Assembly (NCBI GenBank): GCA_021731045.1
Contig: JAKFYE010000005.1
Span: 1 to 64,000 of the forward strand
DNA: 64,000 nt
DNA from: Bdellovibrionales bacterium
Lineage (GTDB): Bacteria; Bdellovibrionota; Bdellovibrionia; Bdellovibrionales; JAKFYE01
Direction of reading: 5' to 3'
Positions 47,362 through 56,440 of this stretch are shown here, in pieces; the stretch's first letter is position 1; every line of letters starts with the position of its first letter. Under the pieces are notes generated by a model. The model was not told the origin of the DNA, searched no databases, and worked only from the letters and a program-made list of their open reading frames with translations. Both the position numbers and the translations under genes were made by a program.

Positions 47362-48729
47362 CTACAAAAGTGGTTTAATTAAAGACTCTATTTCTGTTTG
47401 AATGCGACGAAGGCCCTCGGACGTCACCGATTCAAAACGTAAAACCAAAACAGGCTGAGTATTAGATGCACGTGCCAAAGCCCAGCCATCTATGTAGCTG
47501 ATGCGAATGCCGTCTATAAAATTAACTTTATATTCTGGAGTGTCTTTAGAATATTTTCGTTTTAAAGCCTCCACGATACTGACCTTCTTTTCCTCGGTTG
47601 TATCTACACGTAATTCCGGAGTGTTATATGCCATCGGAAAACCCTCAAGCAGCTGGTTAATGGTTTTTCCGGTTCTCGACATAATTTCTATTAAGCGAAG
47701 AGCAGCATACAAAGAGTCATCGTAGCCAAAGTTGCGATCGGCAAAGAAAATATGACCACTCAACTCTCCACCAAACGGAGACTTCTCATCTTTAATTTTC
47801 TGTTTAATTAAACTGTGACCGGTTTTCCACATAATTGGTTGCCCACCGTGCTTGGCAATGTCTGCGTATAAACGATCCGAACATTTGACGTCGCCAATAA
47901 TTTTCAGGCCCTTTTCTCTGCTTAAAAGATCGCGACTGACAATCGCCATAAACTCGTCGCCAAGAACCATTTTTCCGGTATCATCAATAATTCCAATTCT
48001 GTCCGCATCACCATCAAAACCAATTCCCACCTTCGCGCCGGTTTCACGAACTTTTTTTATTAATGCGGACATATTTTCTTCAACGGTTGGGTCTGGGTGA
48101 TGATTTGGAAATCTTCCGTCTGGCTCTTCAAATAAAATTGTGGGCTTAAGTCCGGCGCCTTCAAAAAGTTTTCGTACGATACATCCGGCAGCGCCATTTC
48201 CGCAGTCAAGAACCACCGGAAAATTTTTAAGATCTTTAAACTCAGATTTATATTTCTCTAAATAGCTTGGAAAAATATCAAATTTTTTCGAAAGGCCACT
48301 GCCAGTCGCATATTTTTGCGATTCAATAATTTTTTGAAGTTCTTTAATTTTTTCTCCGTAAATTGTAGAATTACCAACCGAAATTTTAAAGCCATTGTAT
48401 TCGGGGGGATTGTGACTTCCCGTAATCATAATTCCACCGTTTGCACCGGGAACGGTAAACGTAGAAAAATAAGAAATCGGAGTCGTAATAAGGCCTAATT
48501 CAAGTACATCCGCACCGGCAGACGTCATTCCCTGCACGATAGATTTTGCTAGCGACGGACTTGAAAGACGCGCATCGTACCCTACGGTAAGAATCAGTTT
48601 ATCTTTACCCGTGATCTTGCGTACGTATGTTGCATGAGCACGCCCAAGCTCTATTGCAAAGTCTTCGTCAAACTGTTCTTTGTAAACGCCCCGAATATCA
48701 TATTCACGAAAAATAACTGGTTTAAACAT
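47362..48729 (-). CDS. Phosphomannomutase/phosphoglucomutase
   Basis: A bifunctional alpha-D-phosphohexomutase, 455 residues, supplying mannose-1-P or glucose-1-P for envelope sugars. The phosphoserine is Ser105 in [10 protein letters not shown], the metal loop is GFDGDADR (237-244), the sugar-specificity loop is GELSGH and the phosphate-binding loop is [14 protein letters not shown] precedes the ATG. It lies between pdxA and uvrA with 10-11 base gaps, so one operon. Confidence 0.95.
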   Translation of the reverse strand: MFKPVIFREYDIRGVYKEQFDEDFAIELGRAHATYVRKITGKDKLILTVGYDARLSSPSLAKSIVQGMTSAGADVLELGLITTPISYFSTFTVPGANGGIMITGSHNPPEYNGFKISVGNSTIYGEKIKELQKIIESQKYATGSGLSKKFDIFPSYLEKYKSEFKDLKNFPVVLDCGNGAAGCIVRKLFEGAGLKPTILFEEPDGRFPNHHPDPTVEENMSALIKKVRETGAKVGIGFDGDADRIGIIDDTGKMVLGDEFMAIVSRDLLSREKGLKIIGDVKCSDRLYADIAKHGGQPIMWKTGHSLIKQKIKDEKSPFGGELSGHIFFADRNFGYDDSLYAALRLIEIMSRTGKTINQLLEGFPMAYNTPELRVDTTEEKKVSIVEALKRKYSKDTPEYKVNFIDGIRISYIDGWALARASNTQPVLVLRFESVTSEGLRRIQTEIESLIKPLL

Positions 48730-48739
48730 GCAGTCTCCT

Positions 48740-49726
48740 TTAGGGGTTTATTGCCAGATTGGATTGAGTTCGGCAAAGCTCTATCGCGAGCTCGAGGGCC
48801 TTTAACATTGAGCTTGCGTCGGCTTTGTCTTTACCAAAAATATTTTTTGCGGTTCCATGATCAACACTCGTACGTATGAACGGCAAACCAAGAGTAATAT
48901 GGACGTTCGCATCGTTTTTATGAAGAGATTTAAACGGTATTAACCCTTGGTCGTGATAGCACGCGACAAGAACAGAATATTTACGAAGAGTCTCTTCAAA
49001 AAAAGTTGTGTCGGGAACTAAAGGCCCCTCGACGGACAACTTTTTCTTTTTGAACAAATCGATAAGGGGCAAGTGTAACTGCTGCTCCTCGCTGCCAATA
49101 ATAGATTTTTCTCCCGCATGTGGATTGAGTCCCAACAGCCCCACCGGCTTAGACGCCAATTTTTTTGGAAGTAAAGAGCGTAGCTTAAGTGCGGCTAAAA
49201 CAGCCTTTTCAAGCTTTGATGAAGTCAGAGTTGTAGAAACTTGGCTAATAGGAATGTGCCCTGTTGCGAGGACAACGTTGAGCTTTGATCCGATAAATCC
49301 CATAAAAACTTCTTTTGTTCCTGAAACGCGTTGTAAAATATCAGTGTGCCCGATGTCGCTCATGCCAGAGTCTTGTATAATAGTTTTAGAAACTGGAGCG
49401 GTTGCGATGCCATCAATATGACCGTGCGAAGCCGCCTGTGCAGCGGTTTCAATCCATGTTGCAGGAGACAGCGAGGAATTAATATCTAGAATTTCTTTGT
49501 AATCCTTAGGTGTACGAGTAAGCGCCTCATGCCAAGAAGAGACGGTAATTCTTTTGAACCTTGAGTCGAGACGAGACAAATCCTTTTTTGAGCACTTTGG
49601 TGAGCGAAAAAGAATAAACTGAAAATCTTTTTTAGGCCCAAGTTTATTTAGAGCTTTACATGAAATCTCCAAGCCGATGCCGTCGGTATCTCCAGTTGTA
49701 ATGGCAATGCGATAAGGTCGCTTCAC
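48740..49726 (-). CDS. pdxA: 4-hydroxythreonine-4-phosphate dehydrogenase
   Basis: An enzyme of pyridoxal phosphate synthesis. 328 residues, GTG start. Family motifs are ATAPVSK, GHTDIL, LNPHAGE, YHDQGLIPFK and GLPFIRTSVDHGTA. The N-terminal loop reads TGDTDGIGLE where PGDPAGIGPE is usual, which is a notable deviation. It follows a SurA-like gene, echoing the surA-pdxA pair of enterobacteria. Confidence 0.95.
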   Translation of the reverse strand: MKRPYRIAITTGDTDGIGLEISCKALNKLGPKKDFQFILFRSPKCSKKDLSRLDSRFKRITVSSWHEALTRTPKDYKEILDINSSLSPATWIETAAQAASHGHIDGIATAPVSKTIIQDSGMSDIGHTDILQRVSGTKEVFMGFIGSKLNVVLATGHIPISQVSTTLTSSKLEKAVLAALKLRSLLPKKLASKPVGLLGLNPHAGEKSIIGSEEQQLHLPLIDLFKKKKLSVEGPLVPDTTFFEETLRKYSVLVACYHDQGLIPFKSLHKNDANVHITLGLPFIRTSVDHGTAKNIFGKDKADASSMLKALELAIELCRTQSNLAINP

Positions 49727-49770
49727 GAGTGTCTTGTCCAGCCTTTCAGTCTTTGATTTTACGAGACTTT

Positions 49771-50712
49771 TTAGTTAATCCGGATAAAAGACTCTTGTCT
49801 CTTTTGCGCTAACCAAAAAGAAAATTGTTTTTTAAAAGCCAGCTCGCCTAAGTAGTCCGCAATTTTCTTTTTATTCTGTTCAAAGTCCGGTGATGGAATC
49901 AACGTTTTTTCTAAAACTTTGACGACATGAAAACCAATTCGGGTTTTTATGATATCGGTGGTTCCATTAACCGGAGTTGCTTGAGCGGCCTTCTCGATTT
50001 CAAGAAGCGTTTCACCAGACTTAAAAGTTCCCAAAAGGCCACCAGAAGAAAAATTAGGATCTTCGCTATATTGAGAAGCTAATGTTTCAAACGACTTTCC
50101 GCTGCGCAACTTTTCAAGAACTGATTGGGCGCGGATTTTTGCGGCATCGACATCTCCACCTTTGGGAACAAAAAGAATATGCGCGAGCTTGTATTGAAAG
50201 GTTTCTTGTCCTGCTTGAGAACCTTTTTGTGAAATGTAATAAGCAGCGATGTCCTCATCACTAATTTTAATTTTAGATGTAATTGCTTTTTCAATTAACG
50301 AATGCCGCTCAATTCTTTTTTTAATAAAATTTTGATATTCGGAAAAATCAACGCCCTGTTCTTTTAGCGCTTGCTTCAACTGACTACGTGTAATTTTATT
50401 ACTTGCTGCGAGGCCTTTTATTTCAGACTCGACACGTTCAACGGTGACACTTAAACCTTGTTTTTGAACTTCAGAATCAATGATTTTTTCATTAATCATA
50501 ACGTCGATCAACTTTGCCCTATCAGCAATGACCTCTTTTCTATCAGTTACGATAAGATCATCAACCATACCACCATGAGTGATTTGACGTTTGTAGTTTT
50601 CAATATCAGAAAGCGTGATGACTTGGTCATTGACGATCGCGACGGTTTTTTCTATGAGCTCTGCGTGTGCAAAGGAAAACATAAATATAATAAGGAAGAC
50701 AAGCCGACTCAC
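49771..50712 (-). CDS. surA: SurA-like periplasmic chaperone/peptidyl-prolyl isomerase
   Basis: 313 residues with a signal peptide (MSRLVFLIIFMFSFAHA), a SurA-N domain (about 18-165, VAIVNDQVITLSDI) and one parvulin domain (about 168-275, with AHILFVPK and SEDPNFSSGGLLG). The E. coli protein has two parvulin domains; this has one. The GTG start overlaps the upstream stop as GTGA. It probably helps outer-membrane protein folding. Confidence 0.88.
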   Translation of the reverse strand: MSRLVFLIIFMFSFAHAELIEKTVAIVNDQVITLSDIENYKRQITHGGMVDDLIVTDRKEVIADRAKLIDVMINEKIIDSEVQKQGLSVTVERVESEIKGLAASNKITRSQLKQALKEQGVDFSEYQNFIKKRIERHSLIEKAITSKIKISDEDIAAYYISQKGSQAGQETFQYKLAHILFVPKGGDVDAAKIRAQSVLEKLRSGKSFETLASQYSEDPNFSSGGLLGTFKSGETLLEIEKAAQATPVNGTTDIIKTRIGFHVVKVLEKTLIPSPDFEQNKKKIADYLGELAFKKQFSFWLAQKRQESFIRIN

Positions 50713-51674
50713 TGTTCACCTCGAGTAATAACCGTAATTGAATTAATTAATTCGTCATTACGAGAAACATGCGCTTGTTTTATTTGATCTTCTAACCAAG
50801 CGGAATAAGCCGCCTGCTCTCGATCTGCGCGCATAAGCTTAGAAATACTAGCGCGGGCGTCCTGGAAATTCAATTGTGACTCAGACTTTTTACCCAGCAC
50901 CTCAAAGATATGGTAACCATACGGGCTTTTTAACACAGGGCTCCTTTTGCCAATTGGCCAAGAGAACGCTTTGTCAAAAATCTCCAGTGTGCCTTTGGCA
51001 ATCCAACCGGTATCTCCGCCGTTTGTAGCTTCAGGGGCAATCGAAAATTTTTTGGCGAGTTCAGCAAAATCAGATTTTTTGTTAAGCTGATCATACAGCC
51101 GCAGAGCAGGATCTTCGGTCGAAAAGACAATTTGCCTCACCCGAATCATCGCTTTTTGTATGAAAAGCTCTTGATTGTTTTCATAGTAAGACTTCATTTC
51201 GCCCTCAGTAGGCTCAGCCACTTTTGACTTCAAGGATTCAAAAACTTTCTTTTCGAGCAAAAGTTTTTCGATTCCACTCCGCCATTTCTCGTAAGGAACA
51301 CCCGCATCGCTTAAAGCTTGTTTCATTGCGAGGTCATCGGGATACTGCTTGCGGTATGAGTCCACGGCACCATTGAGTTCGCCTGTAGAAATGCTGACAT
51401 TATTTTTTTTTGCCCATTGATTCACAAGGGCATTGTGTAGAAACTCTTCTAAAATGGATTCCTTTGCTAAATGAAGATTCTGCGGGCTCTTGGCGCCAAT
51501 GGCATCGTAAGCCTTCATTTTTTGCGCGAGCGCATCCGCAAAGTCAGAGGTAGTTAATTCGGAATCATTAACGGTAATAACCGGCATACTTTTTTGCCGA
51601 TTGAAAAACGAACAGCTAGATAAAAAAATACCAGTCGCCAAAATAAGAGCGAGTGGTGTTTTTTTTGATTTCAT
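50709..51674 (-). CDS. Parvulin-type lipoprotein foldase
   Basis: 321 residues. Lipoprotein signal MKSKKTPLALILATGIFLSS then C, a SurA-N-like region, then a rotamase domain (about 175-275) with IRVRQIVFST, NGGDTGWIAKG and SPYGYHIFEV. It resembles PrsA/PpiC foldases but would be anchored to a membrane. Second of three tandem parvulins and coupled to the SurA-like gene. Confidence 0.88.
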   Translation of the reverse strand: MKSKKTPLALILATGIFLSSCSFFNRQKSMPVITVNDSELTTSDFADALAQKMKAYDAIGAKSPQNLHLAKESILEEFLHNALVNQWAKKNNVSISTGELNGAVDSYRKQYPDDLAMKQALSDAGVPYEKWRSGIEKLLLEKKVFESLKSKVAEPTEGEMKSYYENNQELFIQKAMIRVRQIVFSTEDPALRLYDQLNKKSDFAELAKKFSIAPEATNGGDTGWIAKGTLEIFDKAFSWPIGKRSPVLKSPYGYHIFEVLGKKSESQLNFQDARASISKLMRADREQAAYSAWLEDQIKQAHVSRNDELINSITVITRGEQ

Positions 51675-51678
51675 AAGC

Positions 51679-52500
51679 TTACTTTAAGAGTTCTTGGTTA
51701 ATTTTAACGGGATACTTCTTTTTTAAACCTTCAAACATTTGATCAAAAAGTTTGTTACGCTTTTCATCAAAAACCGTTACGCGAATTTGTCGCTTATTGG
51801 CTTGTTCGTAAGAATTTCGTCCAGTCAATTTCACGATATGAATGCCAAATTGAGTTTCAACCAACCCTTTGACCTGGCCAACCTTCATTCCTGAAGCGGC
51901 CTCAAAGTATTCTTTTGCTATAGTTGAACGCGTTTGCCAGCCGACATCTCCGCCCGTTTTTTTAGTTGCGAGATCGTCCGTGTAAAGATTTACAAGCTCT
52001 TCAAACGGACGTTTACTTTTTTTGACTTCTGCCAAAATTTCTTCAGCACGTTTTCTTGCTGTTGCCCGCTGTTCTTTGGTCGCATCCGCTTTAACTTCGA
52101 TCAAAATGTGACTGGTACGAAGCTCAGGACTATTTTCGTAAGCTTTCTTTAAATCGCCCTCGGTGATCTTTATTTCATCAATTTTTTTTGCTAATTCGAA
52201 TTCAATCAGCGCTTTGTAAAGCTCCTGGTGAATACGGTCTTTCACAATAGGATCTTCGCGCAAATTGCGTTTTTCGGCCTCTTGAACTCCAATTTCAAAT
52301 CGAATGAGGTCTTCTAAAAAAAGATTTTTAGGTGGAGGCGTCATTGTTTGTTTTTTTACTTGTTCATACCGATCGTTGAATTCTTTAACGGTAATGGTCT
52401 TGGATCCGGCTGTGGCGAGTACCTGAGCTCGCACCGTGAGGGGAACAAAAAGCAAAGAACAAAGACCCAATGTGGTTATGGATTTCCTAAGTGATTTCAA
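51679..52500 (-). CDS. Parvulin-type periplasmic peptidyl-prolyl isomerase
   Basis: 273 residues when started at the TTG at 52500, which follows GGGAGAG at 6 bases and opens a signal peptide (MKSLRKSITTLGLCSLLF, ending VRAQ). The frame is open further upstream into the acyltransferase gene but without a signal. A SurA-N-like helical region precedes the rotamase domain (RTSHILIEVK, KKTGGDVGW and TQFGIHIVKL). First of the three tandem foldase genes. Confidence 0.85.
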   Translation of the reverse strand: MKSLRKSITTLGLCSLLFVPLTVRAQVLATAGSKTITVKEFNDRYEQVKKQTMTPPPKNLFLEDLIRFEIGVQEAEKRNLREDPIVKDRIHQELYKALIEFELAKKIDEIKITEGDLKKAYENSPELRTSHILIEVKADATKEQRATARKRAEEILAEVKKSKRPFEELVNLYTDDLATKKTGGDVGWQTRSTIAKEYFEAASGMKVGQVKGLVETQFGIHIVKLTGRNSYEQANKRQIRVTVFDEKRNKLFDQMFEGLKKKYPVKINQELLK

Positions 52501-52555
52501 GGTGTTCTCTCCCGCGCAAAGAATTTGAAAATCATATAAAAAGCGTACACCCAGG

Positions 52556-53209
52556 CTAGCTCTTTGCAAAGAGTTTCGCAGCTGCACGGCTCGCAGCATC
52601 AAGGCGGTTTTCAAGTTCACGCGCGAGGGCTTCGTCGCGAGGGTCGGCATCGTCTGAAATGATCATCGCCTCCCCCCAAACTAAACAGACTCGAGCAAAA
52701 GGAAGGGGAATAAAGGCTTTGTTCCATGAACGCTCAAAAACTTTTTTTCTCGAGCACGCAACTCCCATAGGAATAATGGGAAGATGACAAATTTTTGCTA
52801 CTTCAAAAATTCCGGGCTTGGCTTTATGATAAGGTCCTTTGGGTCCATCAACTGAAACTAAAGGCGAGTAGCCTTCACGTGTTAGCCGAATTAATCCTTT
52901 TAGCGCCGCCGAGCCACCGCGGGTCGAAGAACCTCGTGATGTTTTCATTCCTAAGCGGGTTAAAACACCGTTCATTAAATCGCCATCTTTGCTCGTTGAA
53001 ATCATCGTTGCAGATTTATAAAAACGACAAAAGGTGGCGGTGGCGAGTTCGTCTCCGTGCCACATAGCCATAACCCAAGGCTTTTTTTCTGCCGATAGTT
53101 TTTTTACGGCTTCGGAATCATAAATTTCGATTTTCCAAGTCGTAAACCAAAGACGATAGAGAATCGAAACAATCGAAGGAAAAATTCGATCGCGAAAAAA
53201 CGAGGACAT
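52556..53209 (-). CDS. DUF374 lysophospholipid acyltransferase-family protein
   Basis: 217 residues with an N-terminal membrane-associated segment. Family motifs are MAMWHGDEL (the H-x-x-x-D/E acyltransferase motif), TSKDGDLM, RGSSTRGG and VDGPKGPYHKAKPG. DUF374 proteins are thought to act in lipid A or phospholipid acylation. The stop of etfA overlaps its start by one base, so they are co-transcribed. Confidence 0.85.
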   Translation of the reverse strand: MSSFFRDRIFPSIVSILYRLWFTTWKIEIYDSEAVKKLSAEKKPWVMAMWHGDELATATFCRFYKSATMISTSKDGDLMNGVLTRLGMKTSRGSSTRGGSAALKGLIRLTREGYSPLVSVDGPKGPYHKAKPGIFEVAKICHLPIIPMGVACSRKKVFERSWNKAFIPLPFARVCLVWGEAMIISDDADPRDEALARELENRLDAASRAAAKLFAKS

Positions 53210-54174
53210 TACTGCAAAATCTTTTTAAATTCTTGAGTTAAGAGCGGTAAAATTTCAAAGGCATCGCCCACGATTCCGTAAGTCGCCTTTTTAAAAATAG
53301 GCGCCTCGGGATCTTTGTTAATTGCCACGATCACTTTGCTCGAACTCATTCCGGCCAAATGTTGAATGGCCCCAGAAATTCCGCACGCTATGTACAGAGA
53401 TGGCGCTACCGTTTTGCCCGTTTGTCCCACTTGCATCGCATGCGGGACCCAGCCGGCGTCAACAACGGCTCGACTTGCGCCAACGGTCGCTCCGAGAACG
53501 TCCGCAAGATCCTGCAAAAGCTTAAAATGTTCGGCGCCTTTCATGCCGCGACCGCCAGACACGATCACGTTGGCCTCGGTAAGATCCAATTTAGTTGAGG
53601 CGCCCTTAACGACTTGCTTAACAATAGTTTTAAGATCGGCTGCTGGTGCAGACTCCTCAACAATCTCTGTTATTAAAGAGGCGTCTGGGGAGCCAATCGG
53701 TAACTGATTCGCGCGCATCAAAACAATTTGAGTATCGCAATTTTGAAAATCCACATTAGCCGTACACTTTCCCGAATATAAAGGGCGTTGAACCGATACG
53801 GAACCCCCAGAAAGCTTAAGTCCGGTGCAATCTCCGATCATACCTGCGTTAAGTTTTGTGGCCACTCGTGGAAATAAATCGCGAGCCAGCATAGTACCTG
53901 AGGCTAAAACGATCGTGCTACCAGATTTTTTTATGAGACCGCTCACCAGATTGCCAAAAACCTCAGAGTTGTAATCTTTTAAAGTTTCGTTTTCGCAAAC
54001 GAAAACCTTTTTAGCTCCGTAAGTGCCTAAATCTTTTGCGATGGCTTTAGCGCCGGGCCCGACGGCAATAGCCGAAATTTCGGCTCCAGCAGCTTTAGCC
54101 GCGGTTAAAAGCTCAAGCGTTCCTGATTTGATTTTTCCATTTGTAAATTCCGCAAAAACAGTAATTTTAGACAT
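53209..54174 (-). CDS. etfA: Electron transfer flavoprotein alpha subunit
   Basis: 321 residues. The C-terminal FAD-binding domain shows [38 protein letters not shown] and the [14 protein letters not shown] signature. With EtfB it passes electrons from acyl-CoA and related dehydrogenases to the quinone pool. Confidence 0.97.
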   Translation of the reverse strand: MSKITVFAEFTNGKIKSGTLELLTAAKAAGAEISAIAVGPGAKAIAKDLGTYGAKKVFVCENETLKDYNSEVFGNLVSGLIKKSGSTIVLASGTMLARDLFPRVATKLNAGMIGDCTGLKLSGGSVSVQRPLYSGKCTANVDFQNCDTQIVLMRANQLPIGSPDASLITEIVEESAPAADLKTIVKQVVKGASTKLDLTEANVIVSGGRGMKGAEHFKLLQDLADVLGATVGASRAVVDAGWVPHAMQVGQTGKTVAPSLYIACGISGAIQHLAGMSSSKVIVAINKDPEAPIFKKATYGIVGDAFEILPLLTQEFKKILQ

Positions 54175-54186
54175 GAACGATCTCCC

Positions 54187-54957
54187 CTATATAATTCGCG
54201 CTTCTTCGCGAAGAAGTTTTACGAGTTGTGCGGCTTGAGCACCGGCATCGCCCGAAATAATTTTTACTTGCGGTCGCTCGGCAGGCAATTGATAGCCGGA
54301 GTATTTTAATTTTGTGTCTGCGCTCGTAACACCAACGGACTCTAGCGAGAGTTCTTTAATTGTTTTCTTTTTGGCTTTCATAATGCCAGGCAAACTTGCG
54401 TAGCGAGGAGTATTTAAACCTTTATTTGCTCCGACAACGGCAGGCAATTTTAATTCGATCACTTCTCTTGAGCCGCCCTCGATTTCTCGCTCTACCGTAA
54501 CAGCAGAGTCAGAGTATTCCGCTTTTGACGCTCCCGTTGCGTGAGGAAAGCCTAAGTACTCGGCCAACATTTGTGTCACCGCCGAAGCATTGTCATCGAT
54601 CGCAAGTTTTCCCGTATAAACAATTGTTGTTGCGCCAAGGGTTTTAATAGCTCCGGCTAAACCTTTTGCGGCGGTATTGTTGTCGGTAAACTCGGGAGCA
54701 TCGATCACGATTGCTTCGTCCGCACCCATTGCCAGAGCCGTTCGCAGAGATTCTGATACGCGGGCTTTTGGTCCAAGACTCATAACAGTTACAATCGCGG
54801 CGGGTTTTGCTGCTTTAAATTTAAGTGCTTCTTCAACGGCAATTTCGTCGTACGGATTCATAATCCATTTTATTCCTTGGGGATTAAGCGTATCTCCGCT
54901 GAGTTGAATTTTGGTTTCGGTATCTGGAACTTGTTTTATGCACACGACGACATTCAT
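54187..54957 (-). CDS. etfB: Electron transfer flavoprotein beta subunit
   Basis: 256 residues. The adenine-nucleotide-binding fold starts MNVVVCIKQVPDTETKI; NPYDEIAVEEAL and the signature region around VEREIEGGSREVIELKLPAV are typical. It is the first gene of the long minus-strand operon and its upstream region contains the DnaA-box cluster. Confidence 0.97.
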   Translation of the reverse strand: MNVVVCIKQVPDTETKIQLSGDTLNPQGIKWIMNPYDEIAVEEALKFKAAKPAAIVTVMSLGPKARVSESLRTALAMGADEAIVIDAPEFTDNNTAAKGLAGAIKTLGATTIVYTGKLAIDDNASAVTQMLAEYLGFPHATGASKAEYSDSAVTVEREIEGGSREVIELKLPAVVGANKGLNTPRYASLPGIMKAKKKTIKELSLESVGVTSADTKLKYSGYQLPAERPQVKIISGDAGAQAAQLVKLLREEARII

Positions 54958-55053
54958 AAAAGCCTCATAATAAAATCTGTTTGTGAGAAAGAATTTTGGT
55001 CTGAAAACAGTGTTCGGAGCAAGACAAAGAGATAGTTTGCGCGCCGCCGCAAG

Positions 55054-55095
55054 TTATCCACAGTATGCACGAAGTTATCCACATTTTGTGGTTAA
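55054..55095. promoter_or_regulatory. Cluster of three DnaA boxes outside oriC
   Basis: TTATCCACA, the strict DnaA-box consensus, occurs at 55054-55062 and 55075-55083 with start-to-start spacing of 21 bases (two helical turns), each preceded by AAG. A third, inverted box (TTAACCACA on the minus strand) lies at 55087-55095. I found no other exact consensus box in the window. Confidence 0.8.
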
Positions 55096-55143
55096 CCAAC
55101 GACCAAGACCACTGTATATAGTGTTATATAAGAATAAAACTTC

Positions 55144-55174
55144 AGACTAACCCTAGACAGGTCTAGCGGAGTCT
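55144..55174. repeat. Two-part inverted repeat in leader of small gene
   Basis: CTAGAC and GTCTAG (55153-55166) form a perfect 6-base stem with a 2-base loop, enclosed by AGACT and AGTCT. On the plus strand it would be an RNA hairpin in the leader of the 55278 gene; as DNA it could be an operator. No T-run follows. Confidence 0.5.
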
Positions 55175-55277
55175 TCAGTGAAGCAGGACGAGACGTTTTC
55201 AGCGTGAGTTCTCCCACAATATAACCAGACGATAGAAAAAACATAATGTCTCCGACAAGAAATTGAAGGGGAATACT

Positions 55278-55502
55278 ATGCCAATAGCCAAAGAAACAAA
55301 GCTTCAGTCTGTAGGCGAAATTCTTTCAGAAATGGGTTTTGAAAAAGGAGCAAAGCAAAGCACAAAAGCTGCGTTCATTAAATATTTATTTAAACAAGCT
55401 TATGGTGTCGATGTTGAACCTCCAACGATTTATCAAACAAGCGAATCCAAGCCAGAACAGCTCGCGTTTAATTTCGACGAAAATAAACCTAAGGTTGGTT
55501 GA
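55278..55502 (+). CDS. Small protein with possible sliding-clamp-binding tail
   Basis: 74 residues from an ATG six bases after AAGGGG; an in-frame TTG 15 bases earlier overlaps that ribosome site and is unlikely. The N-terminal half is a predicted helical segment (KLQSVGEILSEMGFEKGAKQ, then a second helix), followed by a P-rich turn. The tail contains QLAFNF, close to the hexapeptide clamp-binding consensus Q-L-x-L-x-F/L used by Hda and polymerases. Function unknown; the neighbouring DnaA boxes suggest replication control. Confidence 0.7.
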   Translation: MPIAKETKLQSVGEILSEMGFEKGAKQSTKAAFIKYLFKQAYGVDVEPPTIYQTSESKPEQLAFNFDENKPKVG

Positions 55503-55524
55503 AAAAAATCGGATATTTATGAGC

Positions 55525-56430
55525 TTAGTAGCCAACTTTTTCTAAAAACTTTTTAATTCGTAAGTTTACAAAATCGGGAAGATCTAGTTGGGCACAGTGA
55601 CTGCCGTAGGGAACAACGGTGAGTTCGCTACCCTTTATCTTTTTGTGAAGCGTTTCTTGAAAACTTGTCGGCGTTACTGAATCTTTGGCTCCAGCAATAA
55701 TAAGTGTCGGCGCCGCGATACGCTCGACCACATTCAAGCCATTGTAGTTTAACATTTGTTCAAAAAGTTTTAAAAAAACATCGAGTTCGATCGACGCGAC
55801 ACCTTTGGCATAAATTTCAATATCTTTCCATGAGGTGAGGTTTAAATTAAATCCTCCAGAGAGCGCCGTCAGTTGCAGAGACAAGGGGTTGGTTGCTAAA
55901 AACTTCCAAACGTACGAAAGCGTTTCTGGCAGCTGTTCATAGCCATCTTTAAAAAATTTAAAAAAAGTGGCGCCGATTTCACCGCCTAAATTTCCACTTA
56001 AGGGGTTAATAGCAAACCCATTAATAAAAACAAAATTTTTAAAAATTTCTGGATACATATCAAAGGCGCGAATAATGACCGGTACTCCGAAGCTGTGACC
56101 CACAAACGTCGCGCTTTGAATATTCAAATGATCAACCAAACCCTTTAAATCTTGTGCAAGCGCATCAATGGAAAGATGGTCGCGATCTTTAGGCGCCGGG
56201 GTTTTATGATGGCCGCGAAAATCCATAAAAATAGTTTGATACTCGTTAGAAAAAAATTTTAGTTGGTGTCGCCAGTGGTTTGCACTACAAGCAATGCCGT
56301 ACACAAAAATTAAAGGTTTTCCGTGGCCCCGCACTTCATAGTAAACAGGTGTTCCATCAAAACCTTCAAAGGTGCCCACCTGTTTATCTATTTGAGTATC
56401 TGAATGCGAAACTTTCTTTTCTTTGCCCAT
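55525..56430 (-). CDS. Alpha/beta hydrolase
   Basis: About 301 residues from the ATG at 56430; a start at 56475 would overlap the FHA gene. The nucleophile elbow is GHSFG, preceded by the oxyanion region FVYGIACSANHW. The acid is likely in AGAKDSVTP and the histidine in VPYGSHCAQL. No signal peptide, so cytoplasmic. Substrate unknown. It lies 10 bases after the FHA gene, same strand. Confidence 0.85.
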   Translation of the reverse strand: MGKEKKVSHSDTQIDKQVGTFEGFDGTPVYYEVRGHGKPLIFVYGIACSANHWRHQLKFFSNEYQTIFMDFRGHHKTPAPKDRDHLSIDALAQDLKGLVDHLNIQSATFVGHSFGVPVIIRAFDMYPEIFKNFVFINGFAINPLSGNLGGEIGATFFKFFKDGYEQLPETLSYVWKFLATNPLSLQLTALSGGFNLNLTSWKDIEIYAKGVASIELDVFLKLFEQMLNYNGLNVVERIAAPTLIIAGAKDSVTPTSFQETLHKKIKGSELTVVPYGSHCAQLDLPDFVNLRIKKFLEKVGY

Positions 56431-56440
56431 GTTTATTTGT

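Larger units (their letters stand above)
54958..55277. other. 320-base divergent intergenic region with DnaA boxes
   Basis: The gap separates etfB from a small plus-strand gene. It holds three DnaA boxes (55054-55095), an imperfect palindrome CACTGTATATAGTG at 55110-55123 and a two-part inverted repeat at 55144-55174. I see no tRNA and no T-run terminator. It must carry promoters for both genes. Confidence 0.7.
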
